Below, piece by piece: positions 42,847-51,746 of a stretch of 64,000 nt of DNA. The notes beneath the pieces are model-generated. The model ran no database searches. It was not told the origin of the DNA and was given only the letters and a program-made list of their open reading frames with translations. Numbering within the stretch: the first letter of the stretch is position 1; every line of letters starts with the position of its first letter. The stretch comes from RGIG3178 sp963674495. Its GTDB lineage: Bacteria > Bacillota > Clostridia > Christensenellales > QAND01. The translations under genes were made by a program, and so were the position numbers. The stretch is taken from positions 1,178,001 to 1,242,000 of the forward strand of contig CAXXLG010000002.1 of NCBI GenBank assembly GCA_963674495.2. The letters are read 5' to 3'.

Positions 42847-43512
42847 ATGCCCAAACGGAGCAAAGCTGCAGAACAAACGAGAGTTAACGCCATCCTCGAT
42901 GTATTGGCAGAGGCATATCCCGACGCCCGGCCGGGCCTGGATTACAATAACGCGTTTGAACTGTTGATCGCCACCATTTTATCCGCGCAGTGTACGGACA
43001 AGCAGGTGAACAAGGTTACGCCGTCGCTATTTCATGATTATCCCGATGCCGAATCCATCGCGAACCTTACGCCGGAACAGATTGTGCCGTATATTAGAAG
43101 CTGCGGGTTCTATGCAACCAAATCCAAAAACATCGTGGCAACAAGCCAAAAATTGTGCAATGAATTCCGCGGAGAGGTACCGGCGGACATCGAGTTGCTG
43201 CAAACGTTGCCCGGTGTGGGCAGAAAGACTGCCAACGTTGTGGCGTCCAATGCATTTGGTATAGATGCCATCGCGGTGGATACGCACGTGTTCCGTGTTT
43301 CCAATCGTCTTGGACTGGCCAATGCAAAGGATGTCAAAAAGACTGAAGAACAGTTGATGCGTGTCATCCCCAGGGACAGATGGAGCATCGCCCACCACTG
43401 GCTGATATATCATGGACGACAGGTGTGCAGCGCCCGTGCGCCCAAATGCTCGGTGTGTACGCTTACACCATACTGTAAGGCGTATAAAAACCAACAGAGG
43501 GGCAAGGAATAG
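42847..43512 (+). CDS. nth: Endonuclease III
   Basis: A DNA glycosylase/AP lyase that removes oxidised pyrimidines. The 221-residue protein shows the helix-hairpin-helix LPGVGRKTANVV with its catalytic Lys, the catalytic Asp in VDTHVFRV, and a C-terminal [4Fe-4S] cluster motif CSARAPKCSVCTLTPYC. ATG 42847 is preceded by AAGGAGG; the longer frame from 42790 is rejected. Confidence 0.96.
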   Translation: MPKRSKAAEQTRVNAILDVLAEAYPDARPGLDYNNAFELLIATILSAQCTDKQVNKVTPSLFHDYPDAESIANLTPEQIVPYIRSCGFYATKSKNIVATSQKLCNEFRGEVPADIELLQTLPGVGRKTANVVASNAFGIDAIAVDTHVFRVSNRLGLANAKDVKKTEEQLMRVIPRDRWSIAHHWLIYHGRQVCSARAPKCSVCTLTPYCKAYKNQQRGKE

Positions 43513-43715
43513 ACGGCATTTAATCCGATAACACGAGGGACAATTTGACAGAGCATTCAGGAAGATAGGAAGAATTCGGCATTCATGGGCCGTTTTAAGT
43601 GGTGTGGCGTAAGCTAGGGCCGCTTTTGTGTAAAATCTGTTCGTTACCGTGTTTGTCATATGCCGGGGCCACTGATATAATGAAGCCCTAATCGAAGAAA
43701 AAGAGGAATGTGCGC

Positions 43716-44984
43716 ATGTTTGTGGATACGGCGAGAATACTGATCAAGGCCGGCGATGGCGGCGATGGATGCGTATCGTTCCACCGGGAAAAATACGTTA
43801 CCAACGGCGGTCCGGACGGAGGCGACGGTGGGCGCGGTGGCGACATCTGCTTTGTGGCGGATGCCGGGATGCGTACGTTGTCGGAATTTTCCTACCGCCG
43901 CCATTTTCGTGCCGATAACGGTGCGCCCGGGCGTTCAGCAAACTGCAGCGGCAAGAGTGCTGAAGCGATGTGCATCACAGTGCCTGTGGGTACCGTTGTC
44001 TATGATGAAGAAACCGGCGCCGTCATGGCGAATTTGACCGCTCACGGAGATATGAAAACCGTGTTACGTGGCGGGCGCGGCGGAAGGGGAAACACGCGGT
44101 TCGCCACGGCAACGCGGCGTGCCCCCCGCTTTGCGCAGCCGGGACAGCAAAAGGAAGAACGATGGGTGACGATGGAACTCAAAACCATGGCGGACATTGG
44201 CCTTGTGGGATTTCCCAACGTGGGAAAATCTACGCTGTTGGCAGCTATATCCTGTGCTACGCCCAAGATCGCCAGCTATCCGTTTACCACGCTGGCTCCC
44301 AACCTCGGCGTAGTTTATGTGGATGGGCGTACCTATACCGTGGCGGACATTCCAGGTCTTATTGAGGGAGCAAGTGAAGGGATGGGGCTTGGGCACGAGT
44401 TCCTGCGCCATGTGGAACGCACCCGCATGCTCATCCATGTGGTGGATATCTCGGGTTTCGAGGGACGGGATCCCAAAGAGGATTTCGATACCGTTATGGC
44501 GGAACTGCATGGATATAGCCCTGTTCTGGCGGCGCTTCCAATGATCGTGGCGACAAACAAGATCGATCTGGATACGGACAATCAGGGGTATGACCGGTTT
44601 GTAAAGGCTATGGCGGACAAAGGCTTACGTATATTTGCCATTAGCGCTGTTACGCATAGAGGCCTTCGCGAACTGTTGCGCTGCGCTGCCGATATGGTGG
44701 ACACGCTGCCTATGGTTGAGTTGGAACCGGAGACGTTTGACGAAACGCAATTGACACAGCAGATGAGCTATACCGTCCGGCGCATGGCGGACAACCTCTA
44801 CGAGGTCGAGGGTTCGATGGTGGACAATATCCTGCGCCATATATACCCGCAGGACCATGATTCAATGCGGTATTTTGAGGAGCAGCTCAAAAAACGCGGC
44901 ATTATTGAAAGCTTGCGTGAAAAGGGCGCAAAGGATGGGGATACGATACTGCTGGGCGGAATTGAATTTGATTTTGTGGAATAG
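43716..44984 (+). CDS. obg: GTPase Obg/CgtA
   Basis: A ribosome- and stress-associated GTPase. The 422-residue protein has the glycine-rich Obg fold (AGDGGDGCVSFHREKYV ... GGPDGGDGGRGGD). The G domain carries GFPNVGKST, the switch region, DIPGLIEGA and NKID motifs (about 165-330). A C-terminal OCT domain follows (residues about 345-422). ATG 43716 is eight bases after AGAGGA; GTG 43710 is too close. It is followed by yhbY after 12 bases. Confidence 0.96.
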   Translation: MFVDTARILIKAGDGGDGCVSFHREKYVTNGGPDGGDGGRGGDICFVADAGMRTLSEFSYRRHFRADNGAPGRSANCSGKSAEAMCITVPVGTVVYDEETGAVMANLTAHGDMKTVLRGGRGGRGNTRFATATRRAPRFAQPGQQKEERWVTMELKTMADIGLVGFPNVGKSTLLAAISCATPKIASYPFTTLAPNLGVVYVDGRTYTVADIPGLIEGASEGMGLGHEFLRHVERTRMLIHVVDISGFEGRDPKEDFDTVMAELHGYSPVLAALPMIVATNKIDLDTDNQGYDRFVKAMADKGLRIFAISAVTHRGLRELLRCAADMVDTLPMVELEPETFDETQLTQQMSYTVRRMADNLYEVEGSMVDNILRHIYPQDHDSMRYFEEQLKKRGIIESLREKGAKDGDTILLGGIEFDFVE

Positions 44985-44996
44985 GAGCGATGAATT

Positions 44997-45290
44997 ATGG
45001 TCACAACCAAACAAAGGGCGGCGTTGCGCCGCATGGCCAACGGACTTGAGCCCATCGTGCACATTGGAAAGGCGGGTATCAGTGATAACCTGATCAAACA
45101 ATGTGACGACGCGTTGACGGCGCGCGAGATCGTCAAAGGAACCGTTCAGGAAAACTGTCCAATATCAGCGGAAGAAGCGCTGGAATCGATGTGTGTATCG
45201 CTTCGGGCCGAGCCGGTACAGGCCATCGGGCGGCGTTTTGTTCTGTATCGCAAAAACAATGAGCAACCGGGCATCGTTCTGCCCAAATAA
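44997..45290 (+). CDS. yhbY: YhbY/CRM-domain RNA-binding protein
   Basis: A 97-residue CRM-fold protein bound to pre-50S ribosomes in other bacteria. It shows TKQRAALRRMANGLEPIVHIGKAG with the GKAG loop, ALTAREIVKG in the middle, and IGRRFVLYRKN near the end. The ribosome site is TAGGAG before ATG 44997. Its location behind obg fits a shared role in large-subunit assembly. Confidence 0.92.
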   Translation: MVTTKQRAALRRMANGLEPIVHIGKAGISDNLIKQCDDALTAREIVKGTVQENCPISAEEALESMCVSLRAEPVQAIGRRFVLYRKNNEQPGIVLPK

Positions 45291-45312
45291 TGCATTAGCG
45301 ATGGGGCTATAT

Positions 45313-45355
45313 AAAAAAAGACGGCTTACATTTGCGCAAGCCGTCTTTTTTCTTT
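45313..45355. terminator. Bidirectional terminator
   Basis: AAAAAGACGGCTT and AAGCCGTCTTTTT arms around a ten-base loop lie between convergent yhbY and the alcohol dehydrogenase gene. Confidence 0.9.
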
Positions 45356-45369
45356 TAACATAGCGTTGT

Positions 45370-46563
45370 TTACAGGATGGATTTATAGAATGCGGGCAAG
45401 TCTTCTTTGCGAATATCGATATAGCCGGCCAGAATGCCATCCTTGTTCGTGCGTGCCTTCTCCACCATGGTGGGAATGTCCTTTTCCGCAAGGCCGAGTT
45501 CGCGCAGCGTCAGTGGCATACCGATGCGGCGCAGCCAAGATTTGAACCGTTCGATCCCCTCGTATGCCACCTGCCTTAGATCCGCAAGATCCGCGCTGAC
45601 TCCGAACACCGTGATGGCCAATTTGGCGACGCGGGCGCACTGAATATCGCCGCTGTCCGCCACCAATTTGAGCCAGGCGGGCATGATAACGGCAAGACCG
45701 GCGCCGTGGGCGTTGTCGAACGAGCCGGACAGGTGTAGTTCCAGAGGGTGCGGGCCGCCACGCCTGCCGGCATGCCCGATGCCTGTGATGTCGTTGTGCG
45801 AGAATGAGCCCGCCAACATCAGTTCTGCGCGTGCCTCATAGCTGTTTCCGTCCCGGTACGCAATGGGCCCGTACTTGACAACGGTGCGCATTAGGCCTTC
45901 GGCAAACTCGTCGCCCAACGCGCAGTCGTTCTGATAGAAGTAGCGCTCCAGTGTGTGTGCAAACACATCGGACGCGCCTACGCCGGTCTGGTAGGGGCTG
46001 ACGGAGTAGGTCAGCTCAGGGTTCATGATGGCGAACACCGGCCGCGCAATCGGGCTGCCGCACGCCGCTTTGTTGAACGTATCGACATCGTCCACGATGA
46101 CGCTGTTGGTGCTGGTCTCGCTACCCGCGGCGGTGATAGTGTGGATGCTGCCCACCGGTGTCATAGAGGTGGGCTTTGCCTTGCCGCTGTAAAGGTCCCA
46201 CCAGTCGCCGTCATATTGCAACGCATAGCCGATGGCCTTGGATGTATCCAACGTGCTGCCGCCGCCCACCGCCAGAATAAAATCAACATTCTCCGCCTTG
46301 GCCAGCGCGACCCCCTTGTCCACCATCGTGCGGCGTGGATTGGGCTGAACACCGGAAAGCTCCGCAAACGATATGCCCGCTTCGTTCAGCGATGCCACCA
46401 CACGGTCGTACAGACCATTTTTCTTTATGGAACCGCCACCGTATACCATCAGCACCTTGGTGCCGCTGTGCTTATGTATGAGCGCACCTGCCTGTGACTC
46501 CGTATCTTTACCAAAAACGATTTCGGTGTACAGTTGCAAAGAGAAATTGGAAAACTGTTTCAT
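45370..46563 (-). CDS. Iron-dependent alcohol dehydrogenase (butanol-dehydrogenase type)
   Basis: A 397-residue group III (Fe) alcohol dehydrogenase. The NAD(P)-binding GGGS loops appear as VYGGGSIKKNG and AVGGGSTLDTSKAI. Metal ligands lie in GASDVFAHTLERYF (Asp and His), GPHPLELHLSG and NAHGAGLA. It resembles BdhA/YqhD enzymes that reduce aldehydes to alcohols in fermentation. CGGAGG lies upstream of ATG 46563. It is monocistronic, with a terminator on its 3' side. Confidence 0.92.
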   Translation of the reverse strand: MKQFSNFSLQLYTEIVFGKDTESQAGALIHKHSGTKVLMVYGGGSIKKNGLYDRVVASLNEAGISFAELSGVQPNPRRTMVDKGVALAKAENVDFILAVGGGSTLDTSKAIGYALQYDGDWWDLYSGKAKPTSMTPVGSIHTITAAGSETSTNSVIVDDVDTFNKAACGSPIARPVFAIMNPELTYSVSPYQTGVGASDVFAHTLERYFYQNDCALGDEFAEGLMRTVVKYGPIAYRDGNSYEARAELMLAGSFSHNDITGIGHAGRRGGPHPLELHLSGSFDNAHGAGLAVIMPAWLKLVADSGDIQCARVAKLAITVFGVSADLADLRQVAYEGIERFKSWLRRIGMPLTLRELGLAEKDIPTMVEKARTNKDGILAGYIDIRKEDLPAFYKSIL

Positions 46564-46687
46564 GCCATACCTCCGATGTTAAACTAATTACAGATATATA
46601 GTATTATAATATGAGCGTGGGAACCTGGCAAATAAAACAGCGTACAAATTTGGTCACATCCGTTTTAATTAATACAAGTAATACAAG

Positions 46688-47575
46688 CTATTGAGAAACG
46701 TGCCTTTGACGGTTGCCATCCAAAAAGTAGGACAGGAAAGCCATGAAGAAACACACCGCGCCCATCAGCGGATAGTACAGGTGTTGGCCGGTCACGATGG
46801 CGGCGAAGAACAACACCAGTCCACAGATGATGTATGAACGAACTCTGCTTGCGGCGAACGCCTGCTTTTTCAACTGACGAAGGTGCAGACGGCGCTGTTC
46901 CAGCTCCAAAAGAATACCCTGTTCCACGTCCTCGGGGTTGGGTAGCATATCCAGTGCTTCAGCCATGGACAAAAGCTTGTCTTGATCCCATACGCCCATG
47001 CGCTGTGGTGGCAATTTGCTCAAAAGGGCAGCGGCGTTGTCCGAAAGCGCGGCGGTACAAAGAAGGATGCCCTTGTCTATGGTGTTTTGCCGTACATAGC
47101 GATAGCATTCGAGCAGCTGTTGCGCGCTGATCAAATCGCTTGGATGGTTCTGCAGTGCAAAAAGGATGCACGCGTCGTTGTTTTCATCGCGGCACAGTAC
47201 GCCGCGCGGATGCAGACGCTCCACAGCATAACCGTGCTCCCTTGCCATGGCTGCCATCAGCTTTATAAAGGAGCGTCTTGACATAAGTACCATCTGTTCG
47301 AGCACAAAGATACGGGACAGTTCAAGGCGTTTAATCGATACGAATTTGTCCAGCCGGATGTTTTTATACAGTGCCAGCGCAATGGATACCATGCCGGTGG
47401 CGACGCTGGAGAGAATGATGGACAATGCGACATGGCTGGTCTGTAGTGAAAACCACAATAAAAACGCAACGAAGATGATTACGCGCAGCGCAATAAAGTC
47501 CAGCGAACGCGCCAACAGATTGCGGTTGCCAAACATGATTTGCCGGTAATAGCGACGCATTTTCTTATCCAACAT
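46688..47575 (-). CDS. Membrane protein with restriction-endonuclease-like domain
   Basis: A 295-residue protein. Two transmembrane helices near residues 25-70 and two near 245-285 flank a soluble domain. The middle part (SFIKLMAAMAREHGYAVERLHPRGVLCRDENNDACILFALQNHPSD in outline, about 105-150) looks like an Mrr/restriction-endonuclease-like core, but the usual catalytic Asp and QxK are not clear. It may therefore be inactive. ATG 47575 has GGAGGAGG upstream; the longer frame is rejected. It diverges from nadD. Confidence 0.55.
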   Translation of the reverse strand: MLDKKMRRYYRQIMFGNRNLLARSLDFIALRVIIFVAFLLWFSLQTSHVALSIILSSVATGMVSIALALYKNIRLDKFVSIKRLELSRIFVLEQMVLMSRRSFIKLMAAMAREHGYAVERLHPRGVLCRDENNDACILFALQNHPSDLISAQQLLECYRYVRQNTIDKGILLCTAALSDNAAALLSKLPPQRMGVWDQDKLLSMAEALDMLPNPEDVEQGILLELEQRRLHLRQLKKQAFAASRVRSYIICGLVLFFAAIVTGQHLYYPLMGAVCFFMAFLSYFLDGNRQRHVSQ

Positions 47576-47636
47576 GGAACTTCCTCCTCCTGTGAAGTAT
47601 ATCCGCTTCGTGCAAAACAAAACATAAAAACACACT

Positions 47637-47664
47637 TTGTATTTATGTTTTTTTGGTTTATAAT
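47637..47664 (+). promoter_or_regulatory. Promoter of the nadD-yqeK-rsfS operon
   Basis: TTGTAT (47637-47642), a 16-base spacer and TATAAT (47659-47664). A run of ten G (47674-47683) lies in the leader. Confidence 0.6.
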
Positions 47665-47759
47665 AGGAACAAAGGGGGGGGGGATTTGCCATCGAACGCA
47701 CGGTTGCGTCAATCGGCACGGCGCCACGTCTGCTGTGGCATGCGAGGAGCATAGGCATT

Positions 47760-48344
47760 TTGGGCGGAACGTTTAATCCTGTGCATTGTGGGCACATCGA
47801 GATGGCGAAAGCGGCGATGCAGGAGTTTTGTCTGGATCAGGTGTGGCTGATGCCGTCTCATCTGCCTCCTCACAAACCCGTCCCGTCGGCGACCAGCGCA
47901 CTGCACAGATGGCGTATGGTTGAATTGGCCTGTGAGAACGAACCGCAACTGGTACCCAGCGCACTGGAGCTTAGGCGCAGTGGTACAACGTATACTGTGG
48001 ATACACTGCGCGCTCTCACGCATAACAGCGACGATCGCTATGTGTTTATCGTGGGTACGGACACGGTGATGCTGATGGAAACGTGGAAACAACCGCAAGC
48101 GGTGTTCGATCTATGCGATTTCATCGCGTTTGCGCGTGCGGGCGTGGACGATGCGGCGGTGGGAGCGAAGATCATGGATTTAAAAATGCGTTTTGGCGCA
48201 CGCATCTATAAGGGTATGCACCGCTGCATGGATATTTCATCGACGCAAATCAGGCAACGGATTCAAATCGGATGCCCGCTGGCGGGGCTTGTGCCCGCGG
48301 CGGTGGAAGCATACATTGAGGAGCATGGCGTATACAGTGAATAG
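47760..48344 (+). CDS. nadD: Nicotinate-nucleotide adenylyltransferase
   Basis: Makes deamido-NAD from nicotinate mononucleotide and ATP. The core GGTFNPVHCGHIEMAK is the (H/T)xGH nucleotidyltransferase motif near the N-terminus. WLMPSHLPPHKP follows. The C-terminal ISSTQIRQRI completes it. I read TTG 47760, nine bases after GAGGAG. In-frame codons just upstream encode SIGIL, the expected first strand, so translation might begin a little earlier at a non-standard codon. It is the first gene of nadD-yqeK-rsfS. Confidence 0.9.
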   Translation: MGGTFNPVHCGHIEMAKAAMQEFCLDQVWLMPSHLPPHKPVPSATSALHRWRMVELACENEPQLVPSALELRRSGTTYTVDTLRALTHNSDDRYVFIVGTDTVMLMETWKQPQAVFDLCDFIAFARAGVDDAAVGAKIMDLKMRFGARIYKGMHRCMDISSTQIRQRIQIGCPLAGLVPAAVEAYIEEHGVYSE

Positions 48345-48351
48345 TATTGAC

Positions 48352-48927
48352 ATGGATCAAATCAGGGAACTAATAAAGAACAGGGTACCGGAAAAACGGT
48401 TTGAGCATATTCGGAACGTAGAAAGAACTGCGGTTGAACTGGCACGGCAATACGGTGTGGATGTGCAAAAAGCGGCCCTTGCTGCGCTACTACACGATGC
48501 GATGCGCGGTCTTGACCATCAGTCGCTGCTTGACTTGGCACGGAAATATGGCATTGCTGTGGATGCGTATACCAGGCAACATCCAGGACTTCTGCACGGA
48601 CCACTCGCCGCGTGTTGGGCACAAAGTGCGCTTGGTATCCACGACGAAGAAGTATTGAGCGCGGTCAGGGCGCATACCGTCGGCGACGATGCGATGATGC
48701 CGCTGACCTGTATCCTCTATTTGGCAGACGCCATCGAACCGTCACGGGATTTTCCCGGCGTGGAACAGTTACGCGTGGCGGCCAAGAACAATCTATATCG
48801 GGCGACATGGCTTGCCATCAAGGAAAGCAAAAAAATGTTGACTGAACAGGGGAAGATGCCACATCCTATCTCGGCACGTGCAATCGATGTATTGGAAGAA
48901 ACCATGAAGGAGGCAAACAAACAGTGA
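48352..48927 (+). CDS. yqeK: HD-domain hydrolase YqeK (diadenosine tetraphosphatase)
   Basis: A 191-residue HD-superfamily phosphohydrolase. Metal-binding residues appear in KRFEHIRNVER, ALLHDAMRG (the HD pair), HPGLLHGPLAA and VRAHTVGD. Homologues in Firmicutes cleave Ap4A to ADP. I use ATG 48352, eight bases after the nadD stop; ATG 48325 inside nadD is an alternative but lies almost on its GAGGAG site. The next gene starts within its stop codon. Confidence 0.9.
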   Translation: MDQIRELIKNRVPEKRFEHIRNVERTAVELARQYGVDVQKAALAALLHDAMRGLDHQSLLDLARKYGIAVDAYTRQHPGLLHGPLAACWAQSALGIHDEEVLSAVRAHTVGDDAMMPLTCILYLADAIEPSRDFPGVEQLRVAAKNNLYRATWLAIKESKKMLTEQGKMPHPISARAIDVLEETMKEANKQ

Positions 48928-49292
48928 CACAAAACGCGAAAGAGCTGGCTTTGAACATCGCCCGGGCACTGGATGATAAAAAGGCGCAGAACATTCAACT
49001 GATCGATATCTCCAAACTATCCATCCTGGCGGATTGTTTTGTGGTTGCAAGCGGCTCCAATCCCCTTCAGGTTCGTGCACTATGCGACGATGTGAAAGAG
49101 ACGCTTTTAAAACGCGGCATCGCGTGCACGCGCATCGATGGGTACGCGGCGGGGCGATGGATCGTGTTGGATGTGACGGACGTACTGGTGCACATCTTCC
49201 ACCGCGAAGAACGGGCGTTCTATAATCTGGAACGCCTATGGAACGACGGAACCAATACGTATCCGTATGAAGGAACCGGCAATCCGACATAA
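48924..49292 (+). CDS. rsfS: Ribosomal silencing factor RsfS
   Basis: Binds uL14 on the 50S subunit and blocks subunit joining during starvation. The 122-residue protein shows DDKKAQNIQLIDIS, LADCFVVASGSNPLQVRAL and the conserved WIVLDVTDVLVHIFHREERAFYNLERLW. A GTG start overlaps the yqeK stop (GTGA), with AAGGAGG upstream. Confidence 0.95.
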   Translation: MTQNAKELALNIARALDDKKAQNIQLIDISKLSILADCFVVASGSNPLQVRALCDDVKETLLKRGIACTRIDGYAAGRWIVLDVTDVLVHIFHREERAFYNLERLWNDGTNTYPYEGTGNPT

Positions 49293-49312
49293 GCAGCATT
49301 GACCGGCAACGA

Positions 49313-49342
49313 TAAAGGCCCGCATCCGTGCGGGCCTTTAAT
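49313..49342 (+). terminator. Terminator after rsfS
   Basis: AAAGGCCCGC and GCGGGCCTTT arms with an ATCCGT loop, then T6. Confidence 0.9.
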
Positions 49343-49454
49343 TTTTTATGCTACGCGGGTATGCTTTGAGATACGCCAAAAAACGTGTGCCGCCGTTTGA
49401 TTTTGAACAAGCAATATGTTGGGGGAACCATCGAGTTGAATTCCTTCAATGTGT

Positions 49455-49808
49455 TTACATATACCGGCCGCGGCGCAACCGTTCGGGCATGCGGCGTGTG
49501 ATGGACGTTCCGTAGCCGAACAGCACAATGGTTATCGCGACGGAAATCATCATGGATGAAAACCCGAATATAGCAACGATCACAACGGCCAAAAGGCAAT
49601 TCAAGCCGATGAGGATATGTGGCAACGAGTAATCGCGTGCGAATTTCTCTTGATTTTTCAGGTTGCGAGTATACCGTTCGTCATATCCCGTGACAAATTG
49701 GAAATTCTTGCGGGAAAGGATATTGTACGCACAATAAAGGCTGAAAAGTCCGTACACACCGTAGATACCCGTTATAACCCAAAGCAGAATGGTGTCCAAT
49801 AATGTCAT
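49455..49808 (-). CDS. Small membrane protein, DUF3784-like
   Basis: A 117-residue protein with three hydrophobic segments: about 5-27, 65-82 and 84-101. The middle has a hydrophilic segment FVTGYDERYTRNLKNQEKF. This outline resembles DUF3784-type small membrane proteins of Firmicutes, but I cannot be sure. AAAGGAG lies before ATG 49808. It sits 15 bases downstream of glyQS on the same strand and may be cotranscribed with it. Function unknown. Confidence 0.6.
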   Translation of the reverse strand: MTLLDTILLWVITGIYGVYGLFSLYCAYNILSRKNFQFVTGYDERYTRNLKNQEKFARDYSLPHILIGLNCLLAVVIVAIFGFSSMMISVAITIVLFGYGTSITRRMPERLRRGRYM

Positions 49809-49823
49809 GTTGTGCTCCTTTCG

Positions 49824-51206
49824 CTAAAAGACCAGTTGATCGGAAAGCCAGGTACAAAGATCGGCTTTGTTCAAGCGGATCTGCGCCATGGTGTCGCGGT
49901 CACGTATGGTGACCGTATCATCTTCGTACGTCTGAGCATCCACCGTGATGCAAAACGGCGTGCCGATCTCATCATGCCGGCGGTAGCGCCGTCCGATCGA
50001 ACCGGATGTATCGTAATCTACCATAAAATCCATCGAAAGATCATTGAAGATTTCGAGTGCCGTTTCTGCAAACTTTTTTTGCAGAGGCAACACCGCCGCC
50101 TTGTATGGGGCGATGACGGGGTGAAGGTGAAGCACCACCCGTGTATCGTTGTCCAGTTCCTGTTCCTCATACGCGTCGCACAGCAGCGCCAGCATCAGCC
50201 TGTCCACCCCCACGCTGGGTTCGATGCAATACGGTACGATCCGTTCGCCGGTGGTGGGATCCATATATTCGAGGGTCTGTCCGGATTCGCCCGCATGGGC
50301 CTTTAGGTCAAAATCCGTACGGTCCGCAATGCCCCAAAGCTCTTTCACGCCGAACGGATAGCGGTATTCAATGTCGGTGGTGGCGTTGGAGTAGTGGGAC
50401 AACTCCTCCTTATCGTGATCACGCAGCACGATGTTTTCGCTCTTCAACCCGATCGAATGAAGGAAATTCACACAAAAATCCTTCCAGTAAACGAACCACT
50501 GTAGATCCTCGTCCGGCGTGCAGAAGAATTCAAGTTCCATCTGCTCGAACTCGCGGGTTCTGAAAATGAAGTTGCCCGGCGTGATCTCGTTGCGGAACGA
50601 TTTGCCGATCTGCGCAATGCCGAAGGGCAGCTTCTTGCGCGAGGTACGCAGCACGTTTTTAAAGTTGACGAATATACCCTGGGCGGTTTCCGGCCGAAGA
50701 TAGATCTCGGACGAGCTGTTCTCGGTAACGCCCTGAAAGGTTTTAAACATCAGGTTGAATTTGCGGATATCGGTGAACGAACATTTTCCGCACGCGGGGC
50801 AGGGTACGTTGTGATTTTGAATGAAGGATGCTAGGGCGCTCGCTTCCATGCCATCTACTTTCACATCCATATCGTTTTGCCTGGCATATTCCTCCACCAG
50901 TTGATCGGCTCTGAAACGAGCATTGCATACGCGGCAATCCATCAATGGATCGGAAAAGCCACCGACATGGCCGGAGGCAACCCACACCTGCGGATTCATT
51001 AGAATAGCGGAATCCAAACCAACGTTGTAGGGGGACTGGCGCACAAATTTCTTCCACCATGCCTGCTTGATGTTGTTTTTCACCTCAATGCCGATCGGAC
51101 CATAGTCCCAGGCATTGGCAAGACCGCCATAGATTTCGGAGCCGGGATAGACAAAGCCGCGGCTTTTACATAGCGCAACCAGTTTATCCATCGAGACATC
51201 GGACAT
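49824..51206 (-). CDS. glyQS: Glycyl-tRNA synthetase (dimeric type)
   Basis: Charges tRNAGly. The 460-residue class II synthetase is of the alpha2 type found in many Firmicutes, archaea and eukaryotes. It shows the N-terminal RGFVYPGSEIYGGLANAWDYGP, a CRVCNARF...CPACGKCSF zinc-like insertion, motif 2 FRNEITPGNFIFRTREFEQ, motif 3 in PSVGVDRLMLAL, and the anticodon-binding domain from about residue 350. ATG 51206 is chosen behind GGAGGAAG. Confidence 0.96.
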   Translation of the reverse strand: MSDVSMDKLVALCKSRGFVYPGSEIYGGLANAWDYGPIGIEVKNNIKQAWWKKFVRQSPYNVGLDSAILMNPQVWVASGHVGGFSDPLMDCRVCNARFRADQLVEEYARQNDMDVKVDGMEASALASFIQNHNVPCPACGKCSFTDIRKFNLMFKTFQGVTENSSSEIYLRPETAQGIFVNFKNVLRTSRKKLPFGIAQIGKSFRNEITPGNFIFRTREFEQMELEFFCTPDEDLQWFVYWKDFCVNFLHSIGLKSENIVLRDHDKEELSHYSNATTDIEYRYPFGVKELWGIADRTDFDLKAHAGESGQTLEYMDPTTGERIVPYCIEPSVGVDRLMLALLCDAYEEQELDNDTRVVLHLHPVIAPYKAAVLPLQKKFAETALEIFNDLSMDFMVDYDTSGSIGRRYRRHDEIGTPFCITVDAQTYEDDTVTIRDRDTMAQIRLNKADLCTWLSDQLVF

Positions 51207-51289
51207 AGAATACTTCCTCCTGTTTTTGGACATTACATCTTATCATAGCAGAAACGGCGAAAAAGGAAAAGATGAAACCATAGAGAGTC

Positions 51290-51316
51290 ACCGTTTCACA
51301 GGGGTTGCATAGTATA
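51290..51316 (+). promoter_or_regulatory. Sporulation-sigma-like promoter, cassette 1
   Basis: AC (51290-51291), 16 bases, then CATAGTATA (51308-51316). It matches the SigK pattern AC-N16/17-CATAnnnTA and is close to SigE. The same layout precedes the next two cassettes. A small AGC/GCT hairpin follows. Confidence 0.55.
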
Positions 51317-51363
51317 CAGCGAGCTACAGACGGCTTGAACTCAATCCAAAAGGAGGACTATAC

Positions 51364-51564
51364 ATGTACGGATGCAACAACTCAATTTTGCCGATACTTC
51401 TTCTGGCTTGCTGCTGCGGCAACGACGGTGTCGGCGGTCTGTTTGGAGGCAGAAGTGGCGGCTGTGATGATATACTGTGGTTGCTGGTTATCCTCTGCTG
51501 CTGCGGCGGTTGCGGATTTGGCGAAAGTTGCGGCAGGGACAATTACGGCCCTGGCCGCTGCTAA
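51364..51564 (+). CDS. Small Cys/Gly-rich protein, tandem copy 1
   Basis: A 66-residue protein with 11 Cys and many Gly. Two similar halves each have a hydrophobic run ending in three Cys: NSILPILLLACCCG (about 6-19) and ILWLLVILCCCGGCGFG (about 37-53). It ends GRDNYGPGRC. It resembles small Firmicutes proteins named in databases as chorion-class high-cysteine (HCB-like), whose function is not established. AAGGAGG lies upstream. A spore-coat or cross-linked surface role is inferred from the promoter and the Cys content. Confidence 0.7.
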   Translation: MYGCNNSILPILLLACCCGNDGVGGLFGGRSGGCDDILWLLVILCCCGGCGFGESCGRDNYGPGRC

Positions 51565-51571
51565 GGTGACG

Positions 51572-51602
51572 GAAAAGCGGTTGGTTTCACCAGCCGCTTT
51601 TG
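51572..51602 (+). terminator. Terminator of cassette 1
   Basis: AAAAGCGGTTGG and CCAGCCGCTTTT arms (with one mismatch) around a five-base loop. The same hairpin design closes cassettes 2 and 3. Confidence 0.8.
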
Positions 51603-51671
51603 TGATATATGCATTTAATTGCTCTTATAATAAGATAATTAAACAAAAAATAGAATACAAACTAAATTGTC

Positions 51672-51698
51672 ACTCTTTCATAGAGTTTGCGTAGTATG
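51672..51698 (+). promoter_or_regulatory. Sporulation-sigma-like promoter, cassette 2
   Basis: AC (51672-51673), 16 bases, then CGTAGTATG (51690-51698). The position and spacing equal those of cassettes 1 and 3. A GAGC/GCTC hairpin lies downstream. Confidence 0.5.
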
Positions 51699-51746
51699 AA
51701 TCGAGCAATAAGGGCTCTAGCACGATTCCATAAGGAGGAATATCTT

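Noticed and set aside
47686..47760. Earlier nadD start at TTG 47686 after the G10 run
   Set aside because: It is out of frame with NadD, and a single inserted base would not bring it into frame.
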